Assembly: GCA_000432275.1 (NCBI GenBank)
Contig: HF995296.1
Coordinates: 1 to 33,745 of the forward strand
Direction of reading: 5' to 3'
Origin: Proteobacteria bacterium CAG:495
Lineage (GTDB): Bacteria; Pseudomonadota; Alphaproteobacteria; RF32; CAG-239
Length of the DNA: 33,745 bases
Shown here piece after piece: positions 8,002 to 15,043 of this stretch. The position numbers were made by a program, and so were the translations under genes. The notes beneath the pieces are model-generated. The model was not told the origin of the DNA. It did no database searches and worked only from the letters and a program-made list of their open reading frames with translations. Position 1 is the stretch's first letter; the number at the start of each line of letters is the position of its first letter.

Positions 8002-8586
8002 ATGATTAACGAACAATATAAATTACTCGGACGAAAGGTTGCCGATTTGCGGCAGGAGGATGACTTTTATCCTACGCCGGCTTATGTCACGCAGGCGTTG
8101 CTGGAGAATTATCGCTTTACGGGGGAAATATGGGAGCCGGCCTGCGGAGACGGGCGGATGTCCAAAATTCTGGAACAGTATTATTCCAAAGTGGAGAGCA
8201 GCGATTTAATCAATCGCGGTTACGGTACTGCGGGCGTAGATTTTTTGGCGTCTTCGCGCGAAGTTGACAACATCATCACCAATCCGCCGTTCAATCTTGC
8301 TTTTGAATTTATTGTTCAGGGGCTGCGGTTATCCAGAAGATGTTTGGCACTGCTGTTGCCGATACGTTATTTGACAGGCAAGCGGCGGGCGAAGCTTTAT
8401 CATGAATTCCCTCCGGCAAAGGTTATCGTTATTCCCAACAAGGTCGATTTTTTGGGATTTGGTTCTCCGGCTATGGAATTTGCCTGGTTTGTTTGGGAAA
8501 AAGGCGTGAGCCAAACGACCATTGTCTGGGCCGACGTCAAAGATGCCGAGCTGGCAAAGAAAACGAAGAGAAGAAAAAATGCGTAA
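8002..8586 (+). CDS. Phage-type N6-adenine DNA methyltransferase, solitary
   Basis: At 194 aa this is a minimal SAM-dependent methyltransferase. The opening FYPTP segment (residues 22-26) and motif I EPACGDG (45-51) bind SAM; NPPF (94-97) is the catalytic motif IV of amino-methyltransferases acting on adenine N6; the late AMEFAWFVWEKG segment is typical of short phage and mobile-element enzymes. It lacks the length needed for a separate target-recognition domain, and no restriction gene is nearby, so it is an orphan. It is not CcrM, which is about 350 aa. It lies 126 bp downstream of a tRNA gene, a common integration site, and its last 8 bp overlap the next gene. Acquisition from a phage is plausible inference. 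The base modified could instead be in RNA or a different base. Confidence 0.78.
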   Translation: MINEQYKLLGRKVADLRQEDDFYPTPAYVTQALLENYRFTGEIWEPACGDGRMSKILEQYYSKVESSDLINRGYGTAGVDFLASSREVDNIITNPPFNLAFEFIVQGLRLSRRCLALLLPIRYLTGKRRAKLYHEFPPAKVIVIPNKVDFLGFGSPAMEFAWFVWEKGVSQTTIVWADVKDAELAKKTKRRKNA

Positions 8587-9157
8587 AGATTTTTATGTTT
8601 TTCGCCATGGCGAAACGGATTTGAACAAACAAAAGCGCTGGCAAGGGTCAGGAGAGGATTATGATTTGAACGCAACCGGCGTGGCGCAGGCGGAACTAGC
8701 CGTAAATAAACTGAAAGAGAAAAAACTGGAAGTTATTTTTTCAAGCCCTTTGAAAAGGGCTTTGCATACGGCAGAAATCGTCGGAAAGGCCGTCGGGGCG
8801 GAAGTCAGGGTAGAAAATGATTTGCGCGAATGTTTTTACGGTGATGCTGAAGGAAAGTTGATTGCCGATTTGGAGCGGGAATATCCCGATATTCTGAACA
8901 ATTGGTATAATCCGCAGTATCTGGATATTCGCTTTCCCGGCGGAGAGAGCAAGGCTGAAGCTTTGAACCGGGTTTTGGCAAGGTTGGATAAGTTGAAAAA
9001 CGAGCCTTACGGGACAATGGGCGTGGCGATTCACGGCGGCACGATGGGAGCGCTTCTCGGGCATTTTAAGGTTTCGTTCGCGAAAATTCCCAATTGTGCG
9101 GCTTTTCAGTTGGTTTATGACGCTGCCGGTTGGCGGGTTGAAGGCGGCTTGTTTTAG
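8579..9157 (+). CDS. Histidine phosphatase family protein (phosphoglycerate mutase-like)
   Basis: A 192-aa member of the branch-1 histidine phosphatases. The catalytic RHGE motif is at residues 9-12 with His10 as phospho-acceptor; the supporting elements are FSSPLKRALHTAEI, LRECFYGDAEGK and the second catalytic histidine in AIHGGTMGALLG near residue 155. It acts in the cytoplasm on an unknown phosphomonoester; relatives include CobC/alpha-ribazole phosphatase and fructose bisphosphatase-like enzymes. The ATG at 8579 overlaps the methyltransferase stop by 8 bp and has a purine-rich AGAGAAG upstream, so the two are probably translationally coupled. An in-frame upstream GTG/ATG-like extension from 8522 lies inside the methyltransferase and is unlikely. 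Confidence 0.87.
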   Translation: MRKDFYVFRHGETDLNKQKRWQGSGEDYDLNATGVAQAELAVNKLKEKKLEVIFSSPLKRALHTAEIVGKAVGAEVRVENDLRECFYGDAEGKLIADLEREYPDILNNWYNPQYLDIRFPGGESKAEALNRVLARLDKLKNEPYGTMGVAIHGGTMGALLGHFKVSFAKIPNCAAFQLVYDAAGWRVEGGLF

Positions 9158-9390
9158 AAGAAATTTCTTATGGTTTGACAACGACACGGTTGTCGGCAGG
9201 CGGGATAAGAGTTTCCGTTTATGCAGCTTTGAGCATCACCCTCAAGCAGGGAAATATAATCAGATTAGGCAATCCGTTTAATGAAAGGAAAAAGCCCGTC
9301 ATCCGGCCGTATACCGGTGCGTATGATGATATAAGCGATTGCTGCGGTTTCCGACGAGGCAGCCATTTCTTTGCAGGTTGTCTTTGGGTA

Positions 9391-10047
9391 TTACTTAAAC
9401 GTAGGCTCTATATGAATGACTACGCGGCGGTTTTTGCTGCGATTTTGCGGAATCGGCTGGCCGTAGGGGTCGTGGTTGGGATATTTGGGGGATACGTCAT
9501 ATAAGCCGACGACTTTCAAACGGACGCGGGGAATGCCTCTTTTTTCCATAAAACGGGCTACGGCGGCGGCGCGAGCCGAAGAAAGTTCCCAGTTGGAGGG
9601 ATACATCGGACTGGAGAACGCTTCGTCGCTGGTATGGCCCTCAATGCTGAAGTTAAACGAGTTGTAGCGTTCAGACTGCAAGGTTGCCGCAATTTTTTTA
9701 AGAACGGGGACAGCTTCTTCACGAATAACTGCGGAGCCATAAGCAAAAGCAAGGTCGTCACTGATTTCCAAAACGACGCCCTGGGTATCGCTGCCGAGAG
9801 AAATGTCTTCTTCAGCCGACATTGACTGGATATCGTCCGACAGTTCCATCATCATCATTTCAATCGGGCGGGTTACTTCTTTTTTGCCGAGGCTTTCGTT
9901 CATTCCGGCCTGAATCATCTCAAATTTGGCAACGTCGGGTTTGGAAACCGAAAGCATCATCACAAAGAAACACAGCAGCAGAGTCACCATATCGCCATAG
10001 GTGGACATCCAGTCTTCATCAATTTTGTCTTCCGGTTTCTTTTTCAT
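9391..10047 (-). CDS. motB: Flagellar motor stator protein MotB
   Basis: The peptidoglycan-anchoring half of the stator. From the chosen ATG at 10047 the protein is 218 aa: a short cytoplasmic N-terminus, one membrane helix beginning WMSTYGDMVTLLLCFF with the proton-carrying Asp19, a plug/linker region, and a C-terminal OmpA-like peptidoglycan-binding domain (IEGHTSDEAF... SNWELSSARAAAVARFM, residues ~140-170). The frame opens at a TTG at 10053, but the SD AAGGA (10060-10056) is only 2 nt from it and 8 nt from the ATG. The SD overlaps the motA stop, so the two are coupled. Proton- or sodium-type specificity cannot be settled by sight. Confidence 0.95.
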   Translation of the reverse strand: MKKKPEDKIDEDWMSTYGDMVTLLLCFFVMMLSVSKPDVAKFEMIQAGMNESLGKKEVTRPIEMMMMELSDDIQSMSAEEDISLGSDTQGVVLEISDDLAFAYGSAVIREEAVPVLKKIAATLQSERYNSFNFSIEGHTSDEAFSSPMYPSNWELSSARAAAVARFMEKRGIPRVRLKVVGLYDVSPKYPNHDPYGQPIPQNRSKNRRVVIHIEPTFK

Positions 10048-10058
10048 CGCCAAAATCC

Positions 10059-10889
10059 TTAAGCGTTGTTAGATGCCTGGTTTGAGGAGTTGTTGTTTAA
10101 ATCGCGGTCGATCAGGAATTGTTCGCTGACGTCGACGAAAGAGTTTATCTTATCTTGGATATAACGGGGGCTCTTGCGTTCAGCAAGGAGGACAAGGCCT
10201 TCCATTTCCAGATTTTCTTTAAAGGTCGTTTTATCGAAACGGGCAGAAATTTTTGCGCCGATGGGTATCATTACGATACGGGCCAAGATAATGCCGTAAA
10301 AGGTGGTAATCAACGCAACAGCCATACTGGGGCCGATAGCCGCAGGGTCACCGCCCATGGAGCCCAGCATGATAACCAGGCCGATAAGGGTACCGAGCAT
10401 ACCAAACGCCGGTGCGTCACCGCCCATTTTTTTGACGGCGTCAAGCGGGCCTTTGGCTCGCTCTGCTTCTGATTCCATCATATAGGTTAGAATTTGCTTG
10501 ATTTCGGCGCCGGTATAACCGGTAACCACCAAATCTGCGCCATAGGCAAGAAACGGATTTTCTTCGCGGAGCTGTTCGGTAACTTCGTTTTCAAGTCCCT
10601 GAAGGCCGTTTTTTTGGATAATGTATCCCCAACGAACAATACGTCCGACTTCGTCTTTAAGCGACATTTCGGAATCTTTGTGGCGGCGGAAAGACTGACC
10701 GACCAGTTTCAAAGCTGCAAGAGCCGTCTTTAGTTCAAAAGAAATAAAGAGTGTGACGAAAGTTCCTCCGAATACGACGATAATACTCGGAATATCAATA
10801 AACATACTCGGACGGTCGGTCGCACTGACAATTGAGCCGATAACGACGACAAAGCCCATCACGAAGGCGATAATCATATTTAATGACAT
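10059..10889 (-). CDS. motA: Flagellar motor stator protein MotA
   Basis: A 276-aa inner-membrane protein with four helices (residues ~5-22, 33-52, ~155-175 and ~185-210). The large cytoplasmic loop (~residues 65-150) interacts with FliG, and the MotA/ExbB signatures are present: GGDAPAFGMLGTLIGLVIML and PSMAVALITTFYGIILA, with the conserved prolines. The length and the single-domain layout resemble PomA-like MotA proteins. The C-terminal tail is Asn-rich (SNQASNNA). It forms the ion channel with MotB, encoded 11 nt downstream. The ATG at 10889 has GGACAGAGA upstream. gcrA lies upstream on the same strand, 72 nt away, with a possible separate promoter in between. Confidence 0.95.
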   Translation of the reverse strand: MSLNMIIAFVMGFVVVIGSIVSATDRPSMFIDIPSIIVVFGGTFVTLFISFELKTALAALKLVGQSFRRHKDSEMSLKDEVGRIVRWGYIIQKNGLQGLENEVTEQLREENPFLAYGADLVVTGYTGAEIKQILTYMMESEAERAKGPLDAVKKMGGDAPAFGMLGTLIGLVIMLGSMGGDPAAIGPSMAVALITTFYGIILARIVMIPIGAKISARFDKTTFKENLEMEGLVLLAERKSPRYIQDKINSFVDVSEQFLIDRDLNNNSSNQASNNA

Positions 10890-10932
10890 TATTCTCTGTC
10901 CTTACAAACGCGTTCTTTCCATACTAAGGACG

Positions 10933-10941
10933 AGTATATCA
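10933..10941 (-). promoter_or_regulatory. Extended -10 promoter candidate for motAB
   Basis: On the minus strand TGATATACT (10941-10933) matches the extended -10 pattern TGnTATAAT with one mismatch; no good -35 precedes it. It would start RNA near 10926, about 36 nt before motA. Confidence 0.35.
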
Positions 10942-10961
10942 TGTCATAAGTTAATATTTTG

Positions 10962-11450
10962 TTATTTTTTACTGGGTTTTACGTAGGCGACGGCGGCGTG
11001 TTCTTCACAATATGTCTGGCCGATGCGGACTTTTTTGCCGCAAAAATGAAAGTTGTCGTCTTTGGGGTCGCCTATCGGCCAGCGGCAAGTGTGATTGTCG
11101 AGGTCGGTCAGGGATATGTTGTGCCCGGCCTTATGACGCGGTTCAGCGGCGGCCTTGGGGGCAGGGGAAGGATTTTTGACCTGCGGTTCGGTTTCTTTTT
11201 TTACCGCAGGTTTGGGAGCTTCCTTTGCCGGTTCTTTAATTTGTTTTGCAGGCGTTTCCTTGGCTTTGGGTTCTGTCTGCGCGTCTTCTTTCTTTTTAAT
11301 CGGAGAGGGGCGGCCGGACAATCCCAAACGATGAACCTTGCCCACAATAGAGTTTTTGGAAACGTTCAGACGTTTGCCGATTTCGCCGGTGGTCAGACCT
11401 TCTTTCCACATTCTTCTCAAATCTTCAACCATTTCATCTGTCCAAGCCAT
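10962..11450 (-). CDS. gcrA: GcrA cell cycle regulator
   Basis: GcrA is an alphaproteobacterial regulator that binds sigma-70 and activates promoters carrying N6-methylated GANTC sites. The N-terminal helix-turn-helix is clear (MAWTDEMVEDLRRMWKEGL, then GEIGKRLNVSKNSIVGKVHRLGLSGR, residues 1-48). A Lys/Pro/Glu-rich linker spans about residues 50-115. The conserved C-terminus follows (CRWPIGDPKDDNFHFCG and YCEEH), with Cys/His spacing suggestive of a small metal site. At 162 aa it is a usual length. The ATG at 11450 was chosen because MAWTDE is the family start and GGAGGAG lies just upstream; the open frame runs 9 codons further. A GANTC site overlaps its own predicted -35. Confidence 0.95.
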   Translation of the reverse strand: MAWTDEMVEDLRRMWKEGLTTGEIGKRLNVSKNSIVGKVHRLGLSGRPSPIKKKEDAQTEPKAKETPAKQIKEPAKEAPKPAVKKETEPQVKNPSPAPKAAAEPRHKAGHNISLTDLDNHTCRWPIGDPKDDNFHFCGKKVRIGQTYCEEHAAVAYVKPSKK

Positions 11451-11495
11451 AGCTCTTCTCCTCCAACTGCTTAACAAAGTATTAATTTTGTTTTG

Positions 11496-11524
11496 ATATT
11501 AGGGCAATATTTCCCGCGAGTCTA
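11496..11524 (-). promoter_or_regulatory. Candidate gcrA promoter overlapping a GANTC site
   Basis: On the minus strand TAGACT (11524-11519), a 17-bp spacer, TAATAT (11501-11496). The -35 shares bases with GACTC (11522-11518), a CcrM-type site. Confidence 0.42.
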
Positions 11525-11610
11525 GCTTAAATTTAATTTATCACTTCTTTTTTATATTTTTTTAGATTATATTCAAAGGAAGAAATTTAACCCTGTTTAG
11601 GAGGTAAAGG

Positions 11611-13047
11611 ATGTTAAACCGATATGTGACGTTGGCGGTAATGATGAATTTGTGTTTGGCGGCGGGAGAGGCCGAAGCTGCGGAAATCACTCTGAAACCC
11701 GACAATAACGCCGGTATGGCCGTCAGCATTTACAACCAAAATCTGGCTTTAATCAAAGACAGCCGCCGTGTCGACCTGAAGAGCGGCGAAGCAAAGGTCG
11801 CTTTTGAAGGCGTTGCGCAGCAGATGAAACCGGAAACGGCGCTCCTGAAGGCTCCGGGCGTTAAGGTTTTGGAACAAAACTATGAGTACGATCTGCTGAC
11901 TCCGGTTAACATTCTGGAAGAATCCGTCGGACAAAAAGTTACGACGGTGACAACCAATCCGGCCAATGGTCAGAATATGTTTGACAAGGCTGAGATTATC
12001 AGCAGCAACTACGGTAATCCCCTGTTAAAGTTCAGTTACGGAATCGAAGCTAACTTTCCAGGGCGTTTGGTTTATGAAAACCTGCCCGAGAATTTGCGGG
12101 TAAAGCCGACACTGGTTGTCAAGCTGGACAATCAAAACGACGGCAGCAAAGATTTGACGCTGAACTATCTGACCAACGGTTTGAGCTGGCAGGCCAATTA
12201 TGTGGCGGAAATTACTTCCGACAGCCAAATGGATTTGCAGGGCTGGGTGACTTTGAACAATCAGTCCGGAGCCGATTATAAAGACGCCGAAGTGCAGTTG
12301 ATAGCCGGAGACGTCAAACAGGAAAACGGCAATGTCCGGCCGCAGCCCCGTAATCTGATGATGGCGGCAAAGTCGGTTTCTTTTGATGCGGCGGGGGCTG
12401 CGGAAAGCGCTTCTCTTCCGGCTGAAAATCTCGGCGAATATTATGTTTACAGTCTGCCGTTTAAAACAGACATTATGGATAAGCAATCCAAACAGGTCAG
12501 TCTGATGGACCTGAAAGGGGTTAAGTTTGAACAATCCTACCGGCTGACTTCTCCGTTGAACGTTTCTTCCACATATGCAAGCGGCGATTTTGAGCGTTTG
12601 CATCCTTCGACGGTTTACAAGCTGACCAACAGCGAAGAGAACAAACTCGGCTTGCCGATGCCTTCCGGCGTAGTTCGTTTTTATGACAAGGACGGCAGCG
12701 GCGAACTGCAATTTATCGGGGCCGCCGATATGGCTCAGCTGGCCAAAGGGGAAAAGGCCGAACTGGCTATCGGCGAAGCTTTTGACATTTATGCCGACGG
12801 CAAGATTACGGCTCAGAACAAACTTTCGGAGAAAATGGCGGAGAACGAAGTTTCCGTTACTTTCCACAATGCCAAAGGCCGTGACGCCGCGGTAGAGTTT
12901 GTTCAGACTTTTTACTATCAGACGGAAATCGTGAGCGAAAGCCTGCCCAGCGACCGCAGCAAAGCCAGGACATTCAAATGGCTGGTTAACGTGCCTGCCG
13001 GGGGTGAAACGACTCTGACTTACAAGGTACGGGTGACTTATAACTAA
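11611..13047 (+). CDS. Exported DUF4139 domain protein
   Basis: A 478-aa protein with a signal peptide (hydrophobic MLNRYVTLAVMMNLCLAA, cut near AEAAE at residues ~22-24). The DUF4139-type body includes an N-terminal SIYNQNLALIKDSRRV strand region and the conserved centre YLTNGLSWQANYVAEI near residue 190, followed by LQGWVTLNNQSGADYKDAEVQLIAGDV. The C-terminal end is beta-rich (TFKWLVNVPAGGETTLTYKVRVTY). The family is widespread in proteobacteria and has no firm biochemical role; a periplasmic or envelope location is expected. The start has an excellent AGGAGG SD (11600-11605 region). It is followed by the next exported gene after a single base, so the two are one operon. Confidence 0.88.
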   Translation: MLNRYVTLAVMMNLCLAAGEAEAAEITLKPDNNAGMAVSIYNQNLALIKDSRRVDLKSGEAKVAFEGVAQQMKPETALLKAPGVKVLEQNYEYDLLTPVNILEESVGQKVTTVTTNPANGQNMFDKAEIISSNYGNPLLKFSYGIEANFPGRLVYENLPENLRVKPTLVVKLDNQNDGSKDLTLNYLTNGLSWQANYVAEITSDSQMDLQGWVTLNNQSGADYKDAEVQLIAGDVKQENGNVRPQPRNLMMAAKSVSFDAAGAAESASLPAENLGEYYVYSLPFKTDIMDKQSKQVSLMDLKGVKFEQSYRLTSPLNVSSTYASGDFERLHPSTVYKLTNSEENKLGLPMPSGVVRFYDKDGSGELQFIGAADMAQLAKGEKAELAIGEAFDIYADGKITAQNKLSEKMAENEVSVTFHNAKGRDAAVEFVQTFYYQTEIVSESLPSDRSKARTFKWLVNVPAGGETTLTYKVRVTYN

Positions 13048-13048
13048 G

Positions 13049-14293
13049 ATGTTTACAAAAGCCGGAATACTGTTTGGTCTAATGCTGCTGGCGGTTCGTC
13101 CCGCGGCTGCGGCTATGGCCGACTATATTCCGGCTTTTGAGATTAATCTTGAAGAAGACGAACTTCCGACAATGTCCGAGCTGGAGGCTTTTTTTCAGAG
13201 TCAGGAAGGTATCTATGATACGCATTATACCAGCACGTTTGACGTCGGAGAGGTATTTGACCGTGATTTTTACAGTCGGATTGCGACCTACGGCAGCAAT
13301 GAGAAACGCCTGAAAGGCGAAAATGAAGACGCAATTCTGGAAATGTTGAACAGTATTCCGAGGGCGATGTATCCGTATATCGGACCGATGTTGTTTACAA
13401 TTCCCAATATGTCGGAAAAAGTGCTTAACCTTCCGGGGATAAGAGAAACAAAAAACAAGTTTCCGACCCGCATTGCTCCGCAGTTGAAGGGGATTGACGA
13501 TTTGGAGTTTTTGTCTCCGTTTTTGTATTATCTGCTGATGCCCGAAGTCTGGCCTGAAAATGTGACGATGCCTGAAATGCCGCGGCGGGTTCCGGCTCAT
13601 CCGAAAGTGGCTTACGACAAAGATTTTTATCAGGCGATAAAAAAACTGGTGCCGCCGGAACACTATATGACCAATGTTCCGCCGGCAAAAAAAATCGGGC
13701 GCAGCGATTTGCGTACGGTCAATCCCGAGAAAAACAGCCTGTTGACTTCAACCGACGTGAAGGCTTTTATCGGGACGCTTGACGGAATCCGGGAATGGAC
13801 CGGGGCCAATCGTTATCGGCTGTCGCGGGTGACGACAATGCTGTTAAGCTATGAGGCGAACCGGCCGGACAATATTTTGCTGGTTCCGGGGCTGAAGGAC
13901 CTGGTTAACCCATGCCAACGGTTGGTGCAAAAGGCGACCATTATGGGACAGGAGCGGGAATTGGCGATGATTGCGGCCAAGCAGGGGTTTACGCTCAACG
14001 AATGGGCCTATACCTGTGACAAGACAATCAAAGCCTATCGGCTGTCAAAGATTTCGAGCGGAATGGCAATGGCTATCAGGGGGTATCAGTCCGGCCTGCA
14101 TGATGACGACATTCGCAAGCTGAGCCCGCGTTCCCAGCAAAGCCGCTATTCCACGATGCAGGCGATTGTCGAAATGTATAAGGCTCCCCTCAACGATGTT
14201 CGCGAGGTTCGCAAAAACCGCACGGAATTGACCGAAAAATGGCGGAAATCTGATTTTAAGCTGGGGGATATTCCGATAAGCCGCCTTGACTAA
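13049..14293 (+). CDS. Exported hypothetical protein, 414 aa
   Basis: I do not recognise the family. The N-terminus is a Sec signal peptide (MFTKAGILFGLMLLAVRPAAAA, cut near residue 22). The mature part is acidic at its start (INLEEDELPTMSELEAFF) and becomes basic toward the C-terminus (DVREVRKNRTELTEKWRKSDFK). Two cysteines (near residues 289 and 326) could pair in the periplasm. It has no lipobox and no further membrane segment. It starts one base after the DUF4139 stop and has no SD of its own beyond the coding sequence, which indicates translational coupling. A shared envelope function with the DUF4139 protein is inference. Confidence 0.8.
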   Translation: MFTKAGILFGLMLLAVRPAAAAMADYIPAFEINLEEDELPTMSELEAFFQSQEGIYDTHYTSTFDVGEVFDRDFYSRIATYGSNEKRLKGENEDAILEMLNSIPRAMYPYIGPMLFTIPNMSEKVLNLPGIRETKNKFPTRIAPQLKGIDDLEFLSPFLYYLLMPEVWPENVTMPEMPRRVPAHPKVAYDKDFYQAIKKLVPPEHYMTNVPPAKKIGRSDLRTVNPEKNSLLTSTDVKAFIGTLDGIREWTGANRYRLSRVTTMLLSYEANRPDNILLVPGLKDLVNPCQRLVQKATIMGQERELAMIAAKQGFTLNEWAYTCDKTIKAYRLSKISSGMAMAIRGYQSGLHDDDIRKLSPRSQQSRYSTMQAIVEMYKAPLNDVREVRKNRTELTEKWRKSDFKLGDIPISRLD

Positions 14294-14418
14294 GGTTTTA
14301 AAAACACTAGCTAATTTATTAATTTTTCACGATTTGTGCATTTTGTTATTGCATTTCGGATTCATTATGAGTATACATTCAGGGATAGGTTTTTAAATTT
14401 TTAACAGGGTAGAATAAA

Positions 14419-14919
14419 ATGGCACGTGTTACGGTCGAAGATTGTATTGATAAAATTCCCAATCGCTATGAGCTGCTGATGGTTGCGGCACAAAGAGCCA
14501 AGGACTTGTCTGCCGGTGCGCCGCTGACGGTTGCCCGCGACAATGATAAAAACTCGGTGATAGCTTTGCGCGAAATTGCCGACGAAACCGTAAGTATTGA
14601 AGAACTGCAGAAGTCTTTGGTTATGGGACTGCAGAAGTATGTCGAGGTTGAGGAGCCGGAAGAAGAAGAGTTGGAAATTATGGCTGCCGAAAAAGAACTG
14701 GCTGATTTGGACGACCAGTTTACCGGTTTGCTGCCGCAGGCTGAAATTGATGACAATATGCAGGTTCACGGCGGTGATGACCTTTTGGACGTTGACGCTG
14801 ACAGCGACGTTGAGGGGGATGACGTTTTCGGCGGTTCTTTGGGCGACGATGACTTGTCCATGGACGACGGTTTAGAGGGCGGCGACGACCTCGGTGACGA
14901 TTTCGACGACGATAATTAA
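14419..14919 (+). CDS. rpoZ: RNA polymerase omega subunit with a long acidic tail
   Basis: Omega assists assembly of the beta-prime subunit. The core is plain in residues 1-76: MARVTVEDCIDKIPNRYELLMVAAQRAKDLSAG, then the KNSVIALREIADETVS segment. The protein continues to 166 aa, longer than the ~90 aa E. coli form and longer than a typical alphaproteobacterial one. Residues 93-166 contain no Lys or Arg and about 25 Asp, many in GDD/DDD runs, so this is an intrinsically disordered acidic tail. AGGG lies upstream of the ATG. A long hairpin terminator follows, and rsh lies beyond it, the familiar rpoZ-rsh pairing. Omega contributes to ppGpp binding in E. coli polymerase, which makes the pairing meaningful. 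Confidence 0.95.
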   Translation: MARVTVEDCIDKIPNRYELLMVAAQRAKDLSAGAPLTVARDNDKNSVIALREIADETVSIEELQKSLVMGLQKYVEVEEPEEEELEIMAAEKELADLDDQFTGLLPQAEIDDNMQVHGGDDLLDVDADSDVEGDDVFGGSLGDDDLSMDDGLEGGDDLGDDFDDDN

Positions 14920-14947
14920 TATTTTTTTCGATATTTGTTGCAAGAAG

Positions 14948-15010
14948 AGTTCCGGAAGTTTAGACTTAGTTAAGAATAGTATGCTAAGTCTGTATTCTGG
15001 AACTTTTTTT
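14948..15010 (+). terminator. Long hairpin terminator between rpoZ and rsh
   Basis: AGTTCC (14948-14953) pairs with GGAACT (14999-15004), and AGACTTAG (14962-14969) with CTAAGTCT (14984-14991) inside it. Seven T follow. Only 33 nt separate it from the rsh start. Confidence 0.82.
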
Positions 15011-15043
15011 GTGATGATGATTGAAACATAAGACCGAGGCCCG

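Noticed and set aside
8579..9157. Calling the histidine phosphatase cobC or gpmB
   Set aside because: RHGE-type phosphatases cannot be assigned to a substrate by motif, and no cobalamin or glycolysis gene is adjacent.
9158..9390. A 33-codon minus-strand ORF (ATG near 9363) downstream of motB, and a weak GCC/GGC hairpin with TTTTT near 9290-9310
   Set aside because: The ORF has no convincing SD and no recognisable pattern, and the hairpin stem is only about 3-4 bp. I treat the 233-bp gap as non-coding with at most a weak motAB terminator.
10959..11474. A 171-codon plus-strand frame opposite gcrA
   Set aside because: It mirrors the Lys/Pro-rich linker of GcrA; gcrA itself has an SD and clear conserved ends.
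12025..12867. A 280-codon minus-strand frame opposite the DUF4139 gene
   Set aside because: Antisense shadow; no start signals, and the plus-strand gene is a recognised family with a perfect SD.
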